Notes: generated by a model from the sequence alone, not told the origin. DNA of 7,959 nt from Anaerolineales bacterium (GCA_015485245.1 WFTY01000002.1:1-7959); one strand, 5' to 3'. Positions 1-7,069 are shown, counted from the first letter of the stretch. A program made the numbers and translations.

Positions 1-845
1 ATCCACTTAACCGGGCGCCCCAACTGCATAGACACCCAGGGAATCAACATCTCCTCGGGGTAGAACATCATGATTTTGGGGCCAAACCCGCCGCCGACGA
101 AAGGAGCGATCACTCGCACCTGATTTTCTGAAAGTCCCAGGCGGGCGGCGGTTCCATTGCGAATGGGGATGGGCGCCTGGGTGGTATCCCAAATCGTCAA
201 CTGCTGGCTGCGTTCATCCCACCAGGCGACAAGGCCGCGGTTCTCCATCGCCGCCGCCGCGCCGCGATCCACCACAATGCGCCGCTGGATGACCAGGTCG
301 GCCTCCTGACGAGCGGCCTCGTAATCTCCCTTTTGCTGATACAAATGCGCCGCCAGGTTGGATTCGAGATCATCATGCACCAGGGGGCTACCGGGCTTCA
401 GGGCGGACTCCAGGTCCACCACCGCGGGCAGCGGCTCGTACTCAACCTCGATGTCATCCACCGCATCCTCGGCGATGTAGCGGCTCTCAGCAATGACCAC
501 GGCGATGCACTCCCCGGCGTGGCGCACTTTGTCCTTCACCAACGGCGGCTGCCGCCGGGAGTGAAAGATCACATCCTCCACGGTGGGAGGCGGAGAAACC
601 AGCGGCGGGCCTGGCTGCCAGTCGTCGCCCATATCCGCGGCGGTGTATACGGCAATCACCCCCGGTCGCTGGCGGGCGCGGGAGGCATCCACACTCAAGA
701 TGCGGGCATGGGCGTAATCGCTGCGCAAAAACGCCGCGTGCAGCATTCCGGGGATATCCACATCGTCCACAAACAACGCCTGACCGGTCAGCAAGCGCGG
801 GTCTTCGTTGCGTTTTACGCGTTGGCCGATATATTTCTTGCTCAC
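1..845 (-). CDS. Xanthine dehydrogenase/CoxL-family molybdopterin-binding subunit, N-terminal part (partial)
   Basis: Large catalytic subunit of a molybdenum hydroxylase, which binds the Mo-pterin cofactor and hydroxylates the substrate using water. Only the first 281 residues are visible, about a third of the usual length of roughly 750-800; the rest lies beyond the left edge. The frame begins VSKKYIGQRVKRNEDPRLLTG, typical of the family N-terminus. It continues with VRHAGE (107-112), the family's domain-joining region (EVEYEPLPAV), and the cofactor-binding glycine motif GGGFGPK (251-257) followed by YPEE. The start is GTG at 845, chosen because AAGGAG (852-857) sits 6 nt upstream and the homologous N-terminus begins there. 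The gene follows the [2Fe-2S] subunit by 17 nt. The active-site loop that separates true CO dehydrogenase (VAYRCSFR) from other hydroxylases is not in the window, so the substrate cannot be stated. Family assignment is very secure; CO dehydrogenase as function is unproven. Confidence 0.95.
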   Translation of the reverse strand, partial: MSKKYIGQRVKRNEDPRLLTGQALFVDDVDIPGMLHAAFLRSDYAHARILSVDASRARQRPGVIAVYTAADMGDDWQPGPPLVSPPPTVEDVIFHSRRQPPLVKDKVRHAGECIAVVIAESRYIAEDAVDDIEVEYEPLPAVVDLESALKPGSPLVHDDLESNLAAHLYQQKGDYEAARQEADLVIQRRIVVDRGAAAAMENRGLVAWWDERSQQLTIWDTTQAPIPIRNGTAARLGLSENQVRVIAPFVGGGFGPKIMMFYPEEMLIPWVSMQLGRPVKW

Positions 846-851
846 AGTTCA

Positions 852-857
852 CTCCTT
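852..857 (-). promoter_or_regulatory. Ribosome binding site of the large Mo-hydroxylase subunit
   Basis: Read on the minus strand this is AAGGAG, 6 nt before the GTG at 845. It is the evidence for using that GTG as the start. It lies in the 17-nt gap after the small-subunit stop codon at 863-865. Confidence 0.8.
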
Positions 858-862
858 TGCAA

Positions 863-1342
863 CTATGTGGCGCTCATCTTCTCGGCAGCCAGTTTGACCG
901 CCTCGACGATGTGGACATAGCCGGTACAGCGGCACAGGTTTCCCGAAATCGCCTCGCGGATCTCCTCTTCGCTGGGGTCGGGGTTCTCCTCCAGGAAAGG
1001 AATCAGTGAGGTGAGAAACCCCGGCGTACAGAAACCACATTGCAGGCCGTGGGCCTCTTGAAAGGCCTGCTGCAAGGGATGCATCTCAGCGATCGTTCCC
1101 AGCCCCTCCACGGTGACGACCTCGCGGCCATGCACCTGAGGGGCGAACATCAGGCAGGCGCGAACAGCTTCGCCGTCCAGCAAGACAGTGCAGGCGCCGC
1201 ACACCCCATGCTCACAGCCCACATGTGTGCCGGTCAGCCCCAGTTCATGACGCAGGAAATCGCTCAACAACAGGCGCGGCTCCACCTCGCGCTCATATAC
1301 CTCGCCGTTAACCGTCACTTGCAATTTAAACAACTCGCTCAT
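863..1342 (-). CDS. (2Fe-2S)-binding small subunit of molybdenum hydroxylase (CoxS-like)
   Basis: Electron-transfer subunit of 159 residues, the normal length for the family, that passes electrons from the Mo site to FAD through two [2Fe-2S] clusters. The N-terminal ferredoxin-like domain (about 5-80) carries Cys43, Cys48, Cys51 and Cys63 in GCEHGVCGACTVLLDG plus a downstream Cys. The C-terminal helical domain (about 85-155) carries Cys102 and Cys105 in QCGFCTPG, and Cys137 and Cys139 in SGNLCRCTGY. All eight cluster ligands are present, so the subunit should be functional. The ATG at 1342 has AAGGAG 6 nt upstream (1349-1354). It lies 21 nt after the FAD subunit and 17 nt before the large subunit, in the canonical medium-small-large order. 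It is soluble, with no signal peptide. Confidence 0.97.
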   Translation of the reverse strand: MSELFKLQVTVNGEVYEREVEPRLLLSDFLRHELGLTGTHVGCEHGVCGACTVLLDGEAVRACLMFAPQVHGREVVTVEGLGTIAEMHPLQQAFQEAHGLQCGFCTPGFLTSLIPFLEENPDPSEEEIREAISGNLCRCTGYVHIVEAVKLAAEKMSAT

Positions 1343-1363
1343 GGTTTGCTCCTTCGCTGCCCG

Positions 1364-2239
1364 TTAACCCGCGGCACGCTCAAAGGCCTCTTCCAGCGCT
1401 CTCCGGGTAAGCACGTTTGCCAGGTGACGGCGGAACTCCGCCGTAGCGTGAATATCATCGCTGGGCTCGATATCCAGGGTAGCGCCTGCTTCCGCGGCAG
1501 CCCGGATTGCCTCGGCGGAGGGCTTCTCCCCCACCAGCGCCGCAGCAGCCTTCTGGCCTTCCATCGGCCTGTCGCCTGCGCTGAGGTAACTCAAGCGGAC
1601 GAAGTCACACTTCCCATCCTCGTCCAGGCCGACCACGGCGGCAACGCCCATCAGAGCGAAATCGTGCGGGCGGCGAGCAACCTCTTGCAACGACCACCCC
1701 GCGCGCGCTGGCGCTGGCGGCAGATGCACTTCAACCAGCAGCTCCTCCGGCTCCAGCGCAGTGGTGAACAGGCTGACGAAAAAATCGCTGGCCGCCACCC
1801 AGCGCTCGCCCTGTGCGCTTTGCAAACGCATGCGCCCATCCAGTACCACACTGACGGAGACCAGCTCGGCGGCGGGGTCAGCGTGCGCCAGGCTGCCGCC
1901 AAACGTGCCGCGATTGCGGATCTGCTGGGTGGCGATTTTAGGCATGGCTTCATGCAGCAGGGGCGCGCGCTCAGCGATCAAAGAGTCTTGTTGAACTGTC
2001 TTATGGCGCGTCATCGCGCCGATCAACACGCCGCCGTCATCCGCCGGGCGGATATACCCCAGCCCGGCAACACCGTTCAGGTCCACCAGCACCTCCGGCT
2101 GAGCGAGGCGAAAGTTCATCATCGGGATCAGGCTTTGTCCACCAGCCAACGGCTTGGCGTCCCAGCCATGCTCAGCCATCAACGCCAGCGCCTCTTCCAG
2201 CGAAGCAGGAGCATAATATTCAAATGGGGGTGGCTTCAT
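1364..2239 (-). CDS. FAD-binding medium subunit of molybdenum hydroxylase (CoxM-like)
   Basis: Flavoprotein subunit of 291 residues, the normal length, that accepts electrons from the iron-sulfur subunit and passes them to an external acceptor. The FAD-binding PCMH-type domain occupies about residues 1-175. The two family motifs are AGGQSLIPMM (32-41) and TFGGSLAHADP (112-122), which contact the flavin. The C-terminal domain (about 180-285) is of the CO-dehydrogenase flavoprotein C-terminal type, with LSYLSAGDRP near 217-226. The ATG at 2239 has AAAGGAG (2249-2255) 9 nt upstream and matches the family N-terminus (MKPPPFEYYAP). This is the first gene of the Mo-hydroxylase operon, and a promoter candidate sits immediately upstream. 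Confidence 0.96.
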   Translation of the reverse strand: MKPPPFEYYAPASLEEALALMAEHGWDAKPLAGGQSLIPMMNFRLAQPEVLVDLNGVAGLGYIRPADDGGVLIGAMTRHKTVQQDSLIAERAPLLHEAMPKIATQQIRNRGTFGGSLAHADPAAELVSVSVVLDGRMRLQSAQGERWVAASDFFVSLFTTALEPEELLVEVHLPPAPARAGWSLQEVARRPHDFALMGVAAVVGLDEDGKCDFVRLSYLSAGDRPMEGQKAAAALVGEKPSAEAIRAAAEAGATLDIEPSDDIHATAEFRRHLANVLTRRALEEAFERAAG

Positions 2240-2271
2240 AGGATTCTTCTCCTTTGCTCCTCACACATGAC

Positions 2272-2300
2272 GTTATAACAAATCAGTCATCAGAAATCAA
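2272..2300 (-). promoter_or_regulatory. Candidate sigma70-type promoter for the Mo-hydroxylase operon
   Basis: In the 83-nt gap between the SDR stop and the FAD-subunit start, the minus strand has TTGATT (2300-2295, 4 of 6 to TTGACA). It is followed by exactly 17 nt and then TATAAC (2277-2272, 5 of 6 to TATAAT). The gap is locally AT-rich compared with the flanking genes. A start about 7 nt past the -10 box would leave a leader of about 25 nt carrying the AAAGGAG site. The -10 box lies in the palindrome GTTATAAC (2272-2279), flanked by a short inverted repeat ATGAC/GTCAT (2267-2271 and 2286-2290) that could be an operator. No experimental support. Confidence 0.45.
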
Positions 2301-2322
2301 ATCGCGCCAGAAATTCATTGGG

Positions 2323-3171
2323 CTACGGGCGTTCACGCTGCAAAAACCGTCTCAGCGAAGTCGGCGCGCGGCCCAACAGGAAAGTCAGCACGTTCGAGTT
2401 GCCGCGTAACCCATAACGATCATAATATGCAAACATGCCCGTCAGGGCATCAAGGGCGTATGCACTCAACCGATCGGCGACCTGGCGGCGCCATTGCTCA
2501 ACCGGAGTCTTGCGGGCGACGACCGGCCGATCTAAATGGGTTTCCAGTTCCTCAGCGACCGCCCGTGGCGTGAGCGCCTCTGTGCCGACCAGCTCGTATG
2601 TCGCACCGATGTGGCCTGGCTGCGTCAACACTTGCGCAGCGACCTCAGCCACGTCCAACAGATCGACCAAGCAGGTCAGCGCATCCACACGGTAAGGCAC
2701 AAGGTAAACGCCTTCATCCACAATCTGCGGCCAATATGCCAGGATATTCTGCATATACGCCGTAGGTTGCAAGATGGTAAAAGGCAGCCCGGACTCCAAC
2801 AACCGTTCCTCTACCCGAAGTTTAGCCCAGTGATGCGGCATCGCTTCGGTTTGAGGGTGCAGCACAGAGTGAAAGACAAAGCGTTCCACTCCCGCTCCGA
2901 CTGCGGCGTCAATCAAAGCGCTGCCAATAGCGAACTCATCCGCGCTGACGTTCGGACAAATGTGATACACCGCCTGCACGCCGTCCACTGCTTGCGCCAA
3001 AGCGCGATGATCACGCAGATCGCCGCAGAACACACTCTGCGCGCCGAGGGCTTCGAGAGCGGCTCGTTGTTCCTGGCGGTGGACAAAAGCCCGCACCGAG
3101 GCTCCCACCATCGCCAGAGCCCGGATCACCGCCCGCCCGGTTTTGCCTGCTGCGCCCGTGACAAGGATCAT
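2323..3171 (-). CDS. NmrA-like NAD(P)-binding atypical SDR family protein
   Basis: Predicted cytosolic NAD(P)-binding protein of 282 residues. The Rossmann fold starts at residue 1: MILVTGAAGKTGR contains the dinucleotide-binding TGxxGxxG motif (5-12). The second strand ends with HR (31-32), which suggests preference for NADP(H). GDLRD (50-54), HSV (101-103), ILQPTAYMQN (133-142) and VDLLDVAEVA (169-178) match NmrA/NAD(P)H-binding atypical SDRs. The classic YxxxK pair is absent (HWAKLRVEE, 114-122), as is usual in the NmrA group, so it may be a reductase of unknown substrate or a redox sensor. The frame stays open to a TTG at 3201, but those 10 codons fall inside the terminator hairpin and would precede the Rossmann strand. 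The ATG at 3171 is therefore preferred, although no Shine-Dalgarno precedes it. It lies between the two transcription units, and its link to either pathway is unknown. Confidence 0.85.
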   Translation of the reverse strand: MILVTGAAGKTGRAVIRALAMVGASVRAFVHRQEQRAALEALGAQSVFCGDLRDHRALAQAVDGVQAVYHICPNVSADEFAIGSALIDAAVGAGVERFVFHSVLHPQTEAMPHHWAKLRVEERLLESGLPFTILQPTAYMQNILAYWPQIVDEGVYLVPYRVDALTCLVDLLDVAEVAAQVLTQPGHIGATYELVGTEALTPRAVAEELETHLDRPVVARKTPVEQWRRQVADRLSAYALDALTGMFAYYDRYGLRGNSNVLTFLLGRAPTSLRRFLQRERP

Positions 3172-3177
3172 AAGAGA

Positions 3178-3216
3178 CAAAACAGCCTGACAGATCAACA
3201 AAACCCGTCAGGCTGT
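3178..3216 (-). terminator. Rho-independent terminator after the cyclase gene
   Basis: On the minus strand, 7 nt after the cyclase stop codon (TGA at 3226-3224), there is a perfect 10-bp inverted repeat. ACAGCCTGAC (3216-3207) pairs with GTCAGGCTGT (3191-3182) across a 15-nt loop, and the stem is followed by TTTTGTCT. Position, perfect stem and T-rich tail on this strand only support termination of the fdrA-to-cyclase unit. The T tract is interrupted by a G and the loop is rather long, so some read-through into the SDR gene is plausible. Confidence 0.75.
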
Positions 3217-3223
3217 GACGAGA

Positions 3224-4894
3224 TCAGCTTTCCTTGAAAGCCACAAAGCGCGCCCAGCAGGAGGCCAGTTCCATGCCCTTTTGCACAAAGCAGCCGATGA
3301 AGTAACGGCCACTTTCCATGTGGGCCAGATCGGTGCCCAGGTTCTCGGCGTGGATGATGCCCTTGGGGAACAGGTTAAGGTGCATATCCTGGTAATACTT
3401 GTCCAGCGGATAGATGGTATCCCAATCTGCACCGTACTGCTCGATCAGTTTCTGATTAGCTTCTTCAAAGGTCTTCGGATGCCAGATGCGCTGGATGGTG
3501 TTCATCGGGTGTTCCATCGCCACGCAGTCCACCGCCAGCCATTTGATTTTCTTTTCAATGCACCAGTCGGCGAAATCGGGCGAGGGGCCGGGGTGACGGA
3601 TCATGTAACGGAACTCGTCCGAATCCGGGCTGTTCCAGCCGTATTTATGATACCCGGTCTTGATGACCAGGATATCGCCTTCGCGCACCTCGACGACTTT
3701 TTCGATCATCTCCGGGGTGTACACGCTGGTATCGCTGACGAACTCGGAGATGTCCGCTACCGCGCCGGGGCCAAACCACTTCTCGAAAGGCGTCTCGCCG
3801 ATGGTGCGCCCGGCGGCGTGGAAGTGCTTCTCGCCGTCCATGTGGGTCGCCAGGTGGAAGCTGGCGCGGCAGTGGGCATTATTGCGCCCCAGGCCAAAAT
3901 ACTGCCCGCCAACGCGCTTGGTGTATTTAACGCTCAACGGCTCGTAGTTGGCCCACTGCGGCGTCTGCACGCTGAAGGGCAGGGTCATATCCAGCATTTC
4001 GACCTGCTTCATAGCAGTGAAGAATTCGGCATCAGCCATCCCCTCGGGGGCCTGCAATGCGACTACCCGGCTCCAGGCGGATTCGACCTCCATGAAGGGG
4101 ATCGGCTGAATCATGATCCAGGCGCGCTGGTTGCTGAGTTCATCAATCTGCCCGCCGAGGGATTCGGCCAGCAGCAGCCCGGCTTTGGGCATGGTGATGT
4201 GCGTCAGCTTGTGATACCACTCCGGCGGGAACATCTCATCCCAGGTCTTGCCGTATTTGGCCTTGAGTTTGGCCTCAGCCTTCTCGAACTCGCGGGCGTG
4301 CATATAGCGCAGGTTGGTGTTCATCGGGTGTTCGGCGGAGCCGCAATCCACGCCGATGACCTTCAGCTCCATATCCAGCGCCCAATCGAAGAACTCCGGC
4401 GAGGGGCCGGGATGGCGCAAATAGTAGCCAAACTCCTTGTTCTCGATGCCGCCCTGCGCCTGCGGGTTGGGGATGTCGGGCTGATCCCAGCCGTATTTGT
4501 GATAACCGGTGTTGATGATCAGGATATCGCCCTTTTTGACTTCGGCGCGCTCAGTGATCATCTCCGGCGTGTAGAGGCCGTAATCCTCCACCGCGTCGGA
4601 GATGTCCACGATCACGCCTTCGCCACACAGGTCAGTGAGGGGAATATCGGCGATGGCGCGCTCACCGGAGTGAAAAGCGCGCGGCCCTACCAGGTGCGTG
4701 CCGGTGTTGTTGCTCCACTCGATCAACTGGCCATTGGCGCCCTGTCCGCCGCCGAAGGAGCCGGTCAGCCGTTTGAAAAAGTGTACCTGCAACGGCATCT
4801 CGCCCGGATACGGCGGCGTAAAAATACTCAACGCCTGGGTGAGATCGTACCAGCGGGCGTTTTCAAGCAGTTGGATGACTTGCTGACGGTTCAT
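3224..4894 (-). CDS. Tandem-domain cyclase family protein (kynurenine formamidase-like metal hydrolase, two fused domains)
   Basis: Metal-dependent hydrolase of the cyclase superfamily (PF04199), whose members hydrolyse amide or cyclic-amide bonds, for example kynurenine formamidase and isatin hydrolase. At 556 residues it is about twice the usual length and contains two homologous copies, about 15-280 and 299-553. Both share YTPEMI, GDIL-I-TGYHKYGW, RHPGPSP, VDC and EHPMNT; the first copy has about 11 extra residues near 143-153. The family signature HxGTHxDxPxH is nearly intact in copy 2 (His347, His351, Asp353, His357), with downstream His505 and Glu517 spaced as in known metal ligands. 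In copy 1 the equivalent positions are Asn63, His67, Val69 with His232 and Glu244, so two ligands are lost. Copy 2 is probably catalytic and copy 1 structural or altered (inference). GGAGG (4900-4904) precedes the ATG by 5 nt. It follows the DUF1116 gene by 12 nt and is last before the terminator. The substrate is unknown. Confidence 0.92.
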   Translation of the reverse strand: MNRQQVIQLLENARWYDLTQALSIFTPPYPGEMPLQVHFFKRLTGSFGGGQGANGQLIEWSNNTGTHLVGPRAFHSGERAIADIPLTDLCGEGVIVDISDAVEDYGLYTPEMITERAEVKKGDILIINTGYHKYGWDQPDIPNPQAQGGIENKEFGYYLRHPGPSPEFFDWALDMELKVIGVDCGSAEHPMNTNLRYMHAREFEKAEAKLKAKYGKTWDEMFPPEWYHKLTHITMPKAGLLLAESLGGQIDELSNQRAWIMIQPIPFMEVESAWSRVVALQAPEGMADAEFFTAMKQVEMLDMTLPFSVQTPQWANYEPLSVKYTKRVGGQYFGLGRNNAHCRASFHLATHMDGEKHFHAAGRTIGETPFEKWFGPGAVADISEFVSDTSVYTPEMIEKVVEVREGDILVIKTGYHKYGWNSPDSDEFRYMIRHPGPSPDFADWCIEKKIKWLAVDCVAMEHPMNTIQRIWHPKTFEEANQKLIEQYGADWDTIYPLDKYYQDMHLNLFPKGIIHAENLGTDLAHMESGRYFIGCFVQKGMELASCWARFVAFKES

Positions 4895-4906
4895 GTTTGC
4901 CTCCGA

Positions 4907-6148
4907 CTAAAAACCATACTTCTCCGCAAAGGCCACCAGCGCGTTCTCAAACAGGCTGATGTCGGGGCGCACCAGGCCAGCGCCAACCTGACCGACGCCG
5001 GGGTCTTTGTGGGCGATGCCGGTGTTGACGCGCGGCGTGATGCCGGTTTCCACCACCTTGCGAATGTCGATCCCCGTAGGTGTGCCGCGGAAATCCAGTT
5101 GCGGGATAGTGAAGAACTTGTGCTCAGTGAAGGTGATTTCGTACATCTCCAGCGTGGCGTTGATGGCGTCTTTGGGCGTGCCGCTGACGAAGGTGACAAT
5201 CGCCGGGGCCGCGGCCATGGCAAAACCGCCGATGCCCGCCGTTTCGGTGATGGTGCTGTCGCCGATGTCGCCGCTGCCGTCTTCCTCGGTGAAACCGGGA
5301 AAGTACAGTCCTTTGGGCATCCCCACCGGCGCGGTGAACCACTGATCGCCAAGACCGGACACGCGGATGCCGAAATCGGTGCCGTTGCGCGCCATCACAC
5401 TGACGATAGTGCTGCCTTCCACGTTGTGCGCCGCGTCCACCATCCCTTTGCAGGCTGCCATCACCGGGTTAAGGATGGTGAGAGCATTATCGCCCATAAA
5501 CTTGATGATTTCCGCGGCCACTTCGCGGTTATCGGTGGCTTTGACGATATACGGCGCCAGCGCTTTGGCAAAGAGCACCGACCCGGCCTTGTTGCGGTTG
5601 TGGCCTTCGTCGCCCATGTGCAGGGCCTCCGCCAGCATAGCGCGGATATCAATGCCGCCGCTGAGTTCAATCGCCTTGCCCAGCACCGGGGCCATCACCT
5701 CTTCCATCCAGGTCAGTTTCTCAATCACTTCCTCGCTGTACGCGCCGTAGCGCAGCACCTTGCCGTACCCCTCGTTGAGGTTGGAATAACTGAAGTTGCC
5801 GTGCGTCTTGTTCTCCAGGATGTAGACCGACATGTGCGGCGAGGTCACGCCCGCCATCGGGCCGACCGATTGATGGTGGTGGCAAGGCTCCAATTTGATT
5901 TCCCCGGATTCAACCAGTTTTTGCGCCTCTTCCATGTTCCTGGCTTTGCCCTCAAAAATCAGCGCGCCGGTGATGGCGCCCTTCATCGGGCCGGAAGAGC
6001 GCTCCCAGGTGATCGGCGGGCCGGCGTGCATCAGCAAGTCTTCGCGCATCCCAGGGACGACATCGATGGCTTTTCCCATCCCCACCACGGTGGGGCGGGC
6101 TTCCATCATGCGACCGACAGCTTCGGCATTGGCTTTTTCAATATCCAT
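4907..6148 (-). CDS. DUF1116 family protein (YlbE/AllG-type, putative carbamoyltransferase subunit)
   Basis: 413-residue cytosolic protein of the DUF1116 family, close to the length of E. coli YlbE. Recognisable stretches are CHHHQSVGPMAG (89-100), MGDEGHNRNKA (178-188), NGTDFGIRVSGLG (255-267), a glycine/alanine-rich segment DIGDSTITETAGIGG (294-308) and the C-terminal GIAHKDPGVGQVGAG (377-391). In E. coli, YlbE (AllG) with FdrA (AllF) and YlbF (AllH) is reported as oxamate carbamoyltransferase, which forms oxamate and carbamoyl phosphate from oxalurate and phosphate. The same type of chemistry is inferred here because an fdrA gene is two genes upstream. The ATG at 6148 has a purine-rich AGGAAGG (6155-6161) 6 nt upstream. 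Gaps are 27 nt to the nitrilase-like gene and 12 nt to the cyclase gene, consistent with one operon. The substrate may not be oxalurate. Confidence 0.9.
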   Translation of the reverse strand: MDIEKANAEAVGRMMEARPTVVGMGKAIDVVPGMREDLLMHAGPPITWERSSGPMKGAITGALIFEGKARNMEEAQKLVESGEIKLEPCHHHQSVGPMAGVTSPHMSVYILENKTHGNFSYSNLNEGYGKVLRYGAYSEEVIEKLTWMEEVMAPVLGKAIELSGGIDIRAMLAEALHMGDEGHNRNKAGSVLFAKALAPYIVKATDNREVAAEIIKFMGDNALTILNPVMAACKGMVDAAHNVEGSTIVSVMARNGTDFGIRVSGLGDQWFTAPVGMPKGLYFPGFTEEDGSGDIGDSTITETAGIGGFAMAAAPAIVTFVSGTPKDAINATLEMYEITFTEHKFFTIPQLDFRGTPTGIDIRKVVETGITPRVNTGIAHKDPGVGQVGAGLVRPDISLFENALVAFAEKYGF

Positions 6149-6175
6149 GGGGAACCTTCCTCTCTGTTCAGTTGG

Positions 6176-7069
6176 TCAGGCTTTATCTTGAGGGAAGCGT
6201 TTGCCCGGCTCAAAGCGTGAGCGCGCCTCCCGGAGAATTTCCTTATACAGTTCCAGATTGCGGTCTTCCAGATGGTCAAACGTTTGGGGGCTTTTCGTGC
6301 CGTACGAGATATAGCGCATCGGGTCGGGGTCAAGACGGGCGGCGATGATCTCTTCCGTGCCGCGCGCCTGCGCCAGTCGCCAGGCAATCGGATTGACGAT
6401 CATGCTGTGCCCAAAGCCGTAATTGCCCGCCGCGTCCGGCCCCACCAGATTGCTCGCCATCAGATAGACGTGGTTGTCATAGGCGCGCGCACAATTAGTG
6501 ATATACCAGATATCATAACTGCGCTGCAACGCCGCCGAGCGCACAATCACATCGGCGCCCTTAACCGCCAGCAGGCGCGAGAGTTCGGGGAAATCGCCAT
6601 CGTAGCAGATAATCATGCCGATGTTGCCCAGCGCGGTCTCGAACACATCGGCGCGCGTGCCCATTGTGGCCCAGCCGCCGCCCTGCACCCGTTCCCAAGG
6701 CGCGGGGTGTGTCTTATCATAGATACCGATAATCTCGCCATCCGGGCCAATCAGGATCGAGGAGTTATACACCTCGCCGCGCTGCGAGCCGCGGCGGTAC
6801 GAAGGCCAGACGACATGCACCCCCAGCGATTTGGCCGCCTTTTGAATCTCCCGGCTGATCGCGCCCCCCGCCTCGTCTACCAGATCCCATAAACCTTCAG
6901 CGGTCAGGCCGGTGTCATAGCCAGTGGTGACCGTCTCCGGGAAGGCCACCAATTCGGCCTCGTACTCGCGGGCAGCCTTCTCCAGCCAGGCCACGCCTTT
7001 CTCCACGTTGGCCTGAATATCGTTCGGCGTGATGGCGATCTGGACGCAGGCACCGATAAACTCTTTCAT
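6176..7069 (-). CDS. Carbon-nitrogen hydrolase (nitrilase superfamily amidase)
   Basis: 297-residue enzyme of the nitrilase/amidase superfamily, which hydrolyses non-peptide C-N bonds (amides, N-carbamoyl groups) through a cysteine thioimidate or acyl intermediate. The catalytic triad is visible: Glu45 in AFPE, Lys119 in YDKTHP and Cys155 in ICYDGDFPE. The second active-site Glu (126, in PWERVQGG) is also present. Strand and loop motifs NSSILIGPDGEIIGIYDK (102-119) fit the fold. The C-terminal extension after about 250 is short. The start is ATG at 7069, preceded by GGAGG (7075-7079) 5 nt away. A longer open frame reaching 7165 would add 32 arginine/tryptophan-rich residues overlapping the fdrA end and is rejected. 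The gene sits between fdrA and the DUF1116 gene, which suggests a step feeding or following carbamoyl transfer. Whether it is an amidase, a nitrilase or an N-carbamoyl amidohydrolase cannot be told from sequence alone. Confidence 0.93.
   Translation of the reverse strand: MKEFIGACVQIAITPNDIQANVEKGVAWLEKAAREYEAELVAFPETVTTGYDTGLTAEGLWDLVDEAGGAISREIQKAAKSLGVHVVWPSYRRGSQRGEVYNSSILIGPDGEIIGIYDKTHPAPWERVQGGGWATMGTRADVFETALGNIGMIICYDGDFPELSRLLAVKGADVIVRSAALQRSYDIWYITNCARAYDNHVYLMASNLVGPDAAGNYGFGHSMIVNPIAWRLAQARGTEEIIAARLDPDPMRYISYGTKSPQTFDHLEDRNLELYKEILREARSRFEPGKRFPQDKA

Noticed and set aside
333..920. A 195-codon plus-strand open frame opposite the large Mo-hydroxylase subunit
   Set aside because: The minus-strand frame here encodes the CoxL-type N-terminus without interruption; the plus-strand translation has no family features.
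1040..2278. A 412-codon open frame on the plus strand opposite the FAD and iron-sulfur subunits
   Set aside because: It lies antisense to two genes with complete cofactor motifs, has no recognisable domain or ribosome binding site, and spans the gene boundary and promoter gap.
3167..3172. TATGAT at the SDR start codon as a -10 box for a leaderless message
   Set aside because: It lies over the start codon itself and no acceptable -35 box occurs 16-18 nt upstream, so it is probably chance.
3215..6220. A 1001-codon open frame on the plus strand, antisense to the cyclase and DUF1116 genes
   Set aside because: Its translation is a histidine/glycine/aspartate-rich reflection of two well-recognised minus-strand genes, shows no recognisable domain, starts at GTG inside the terminator without a ribosome binding site, and is explained by GC-rich codon bias on the opposite strand.
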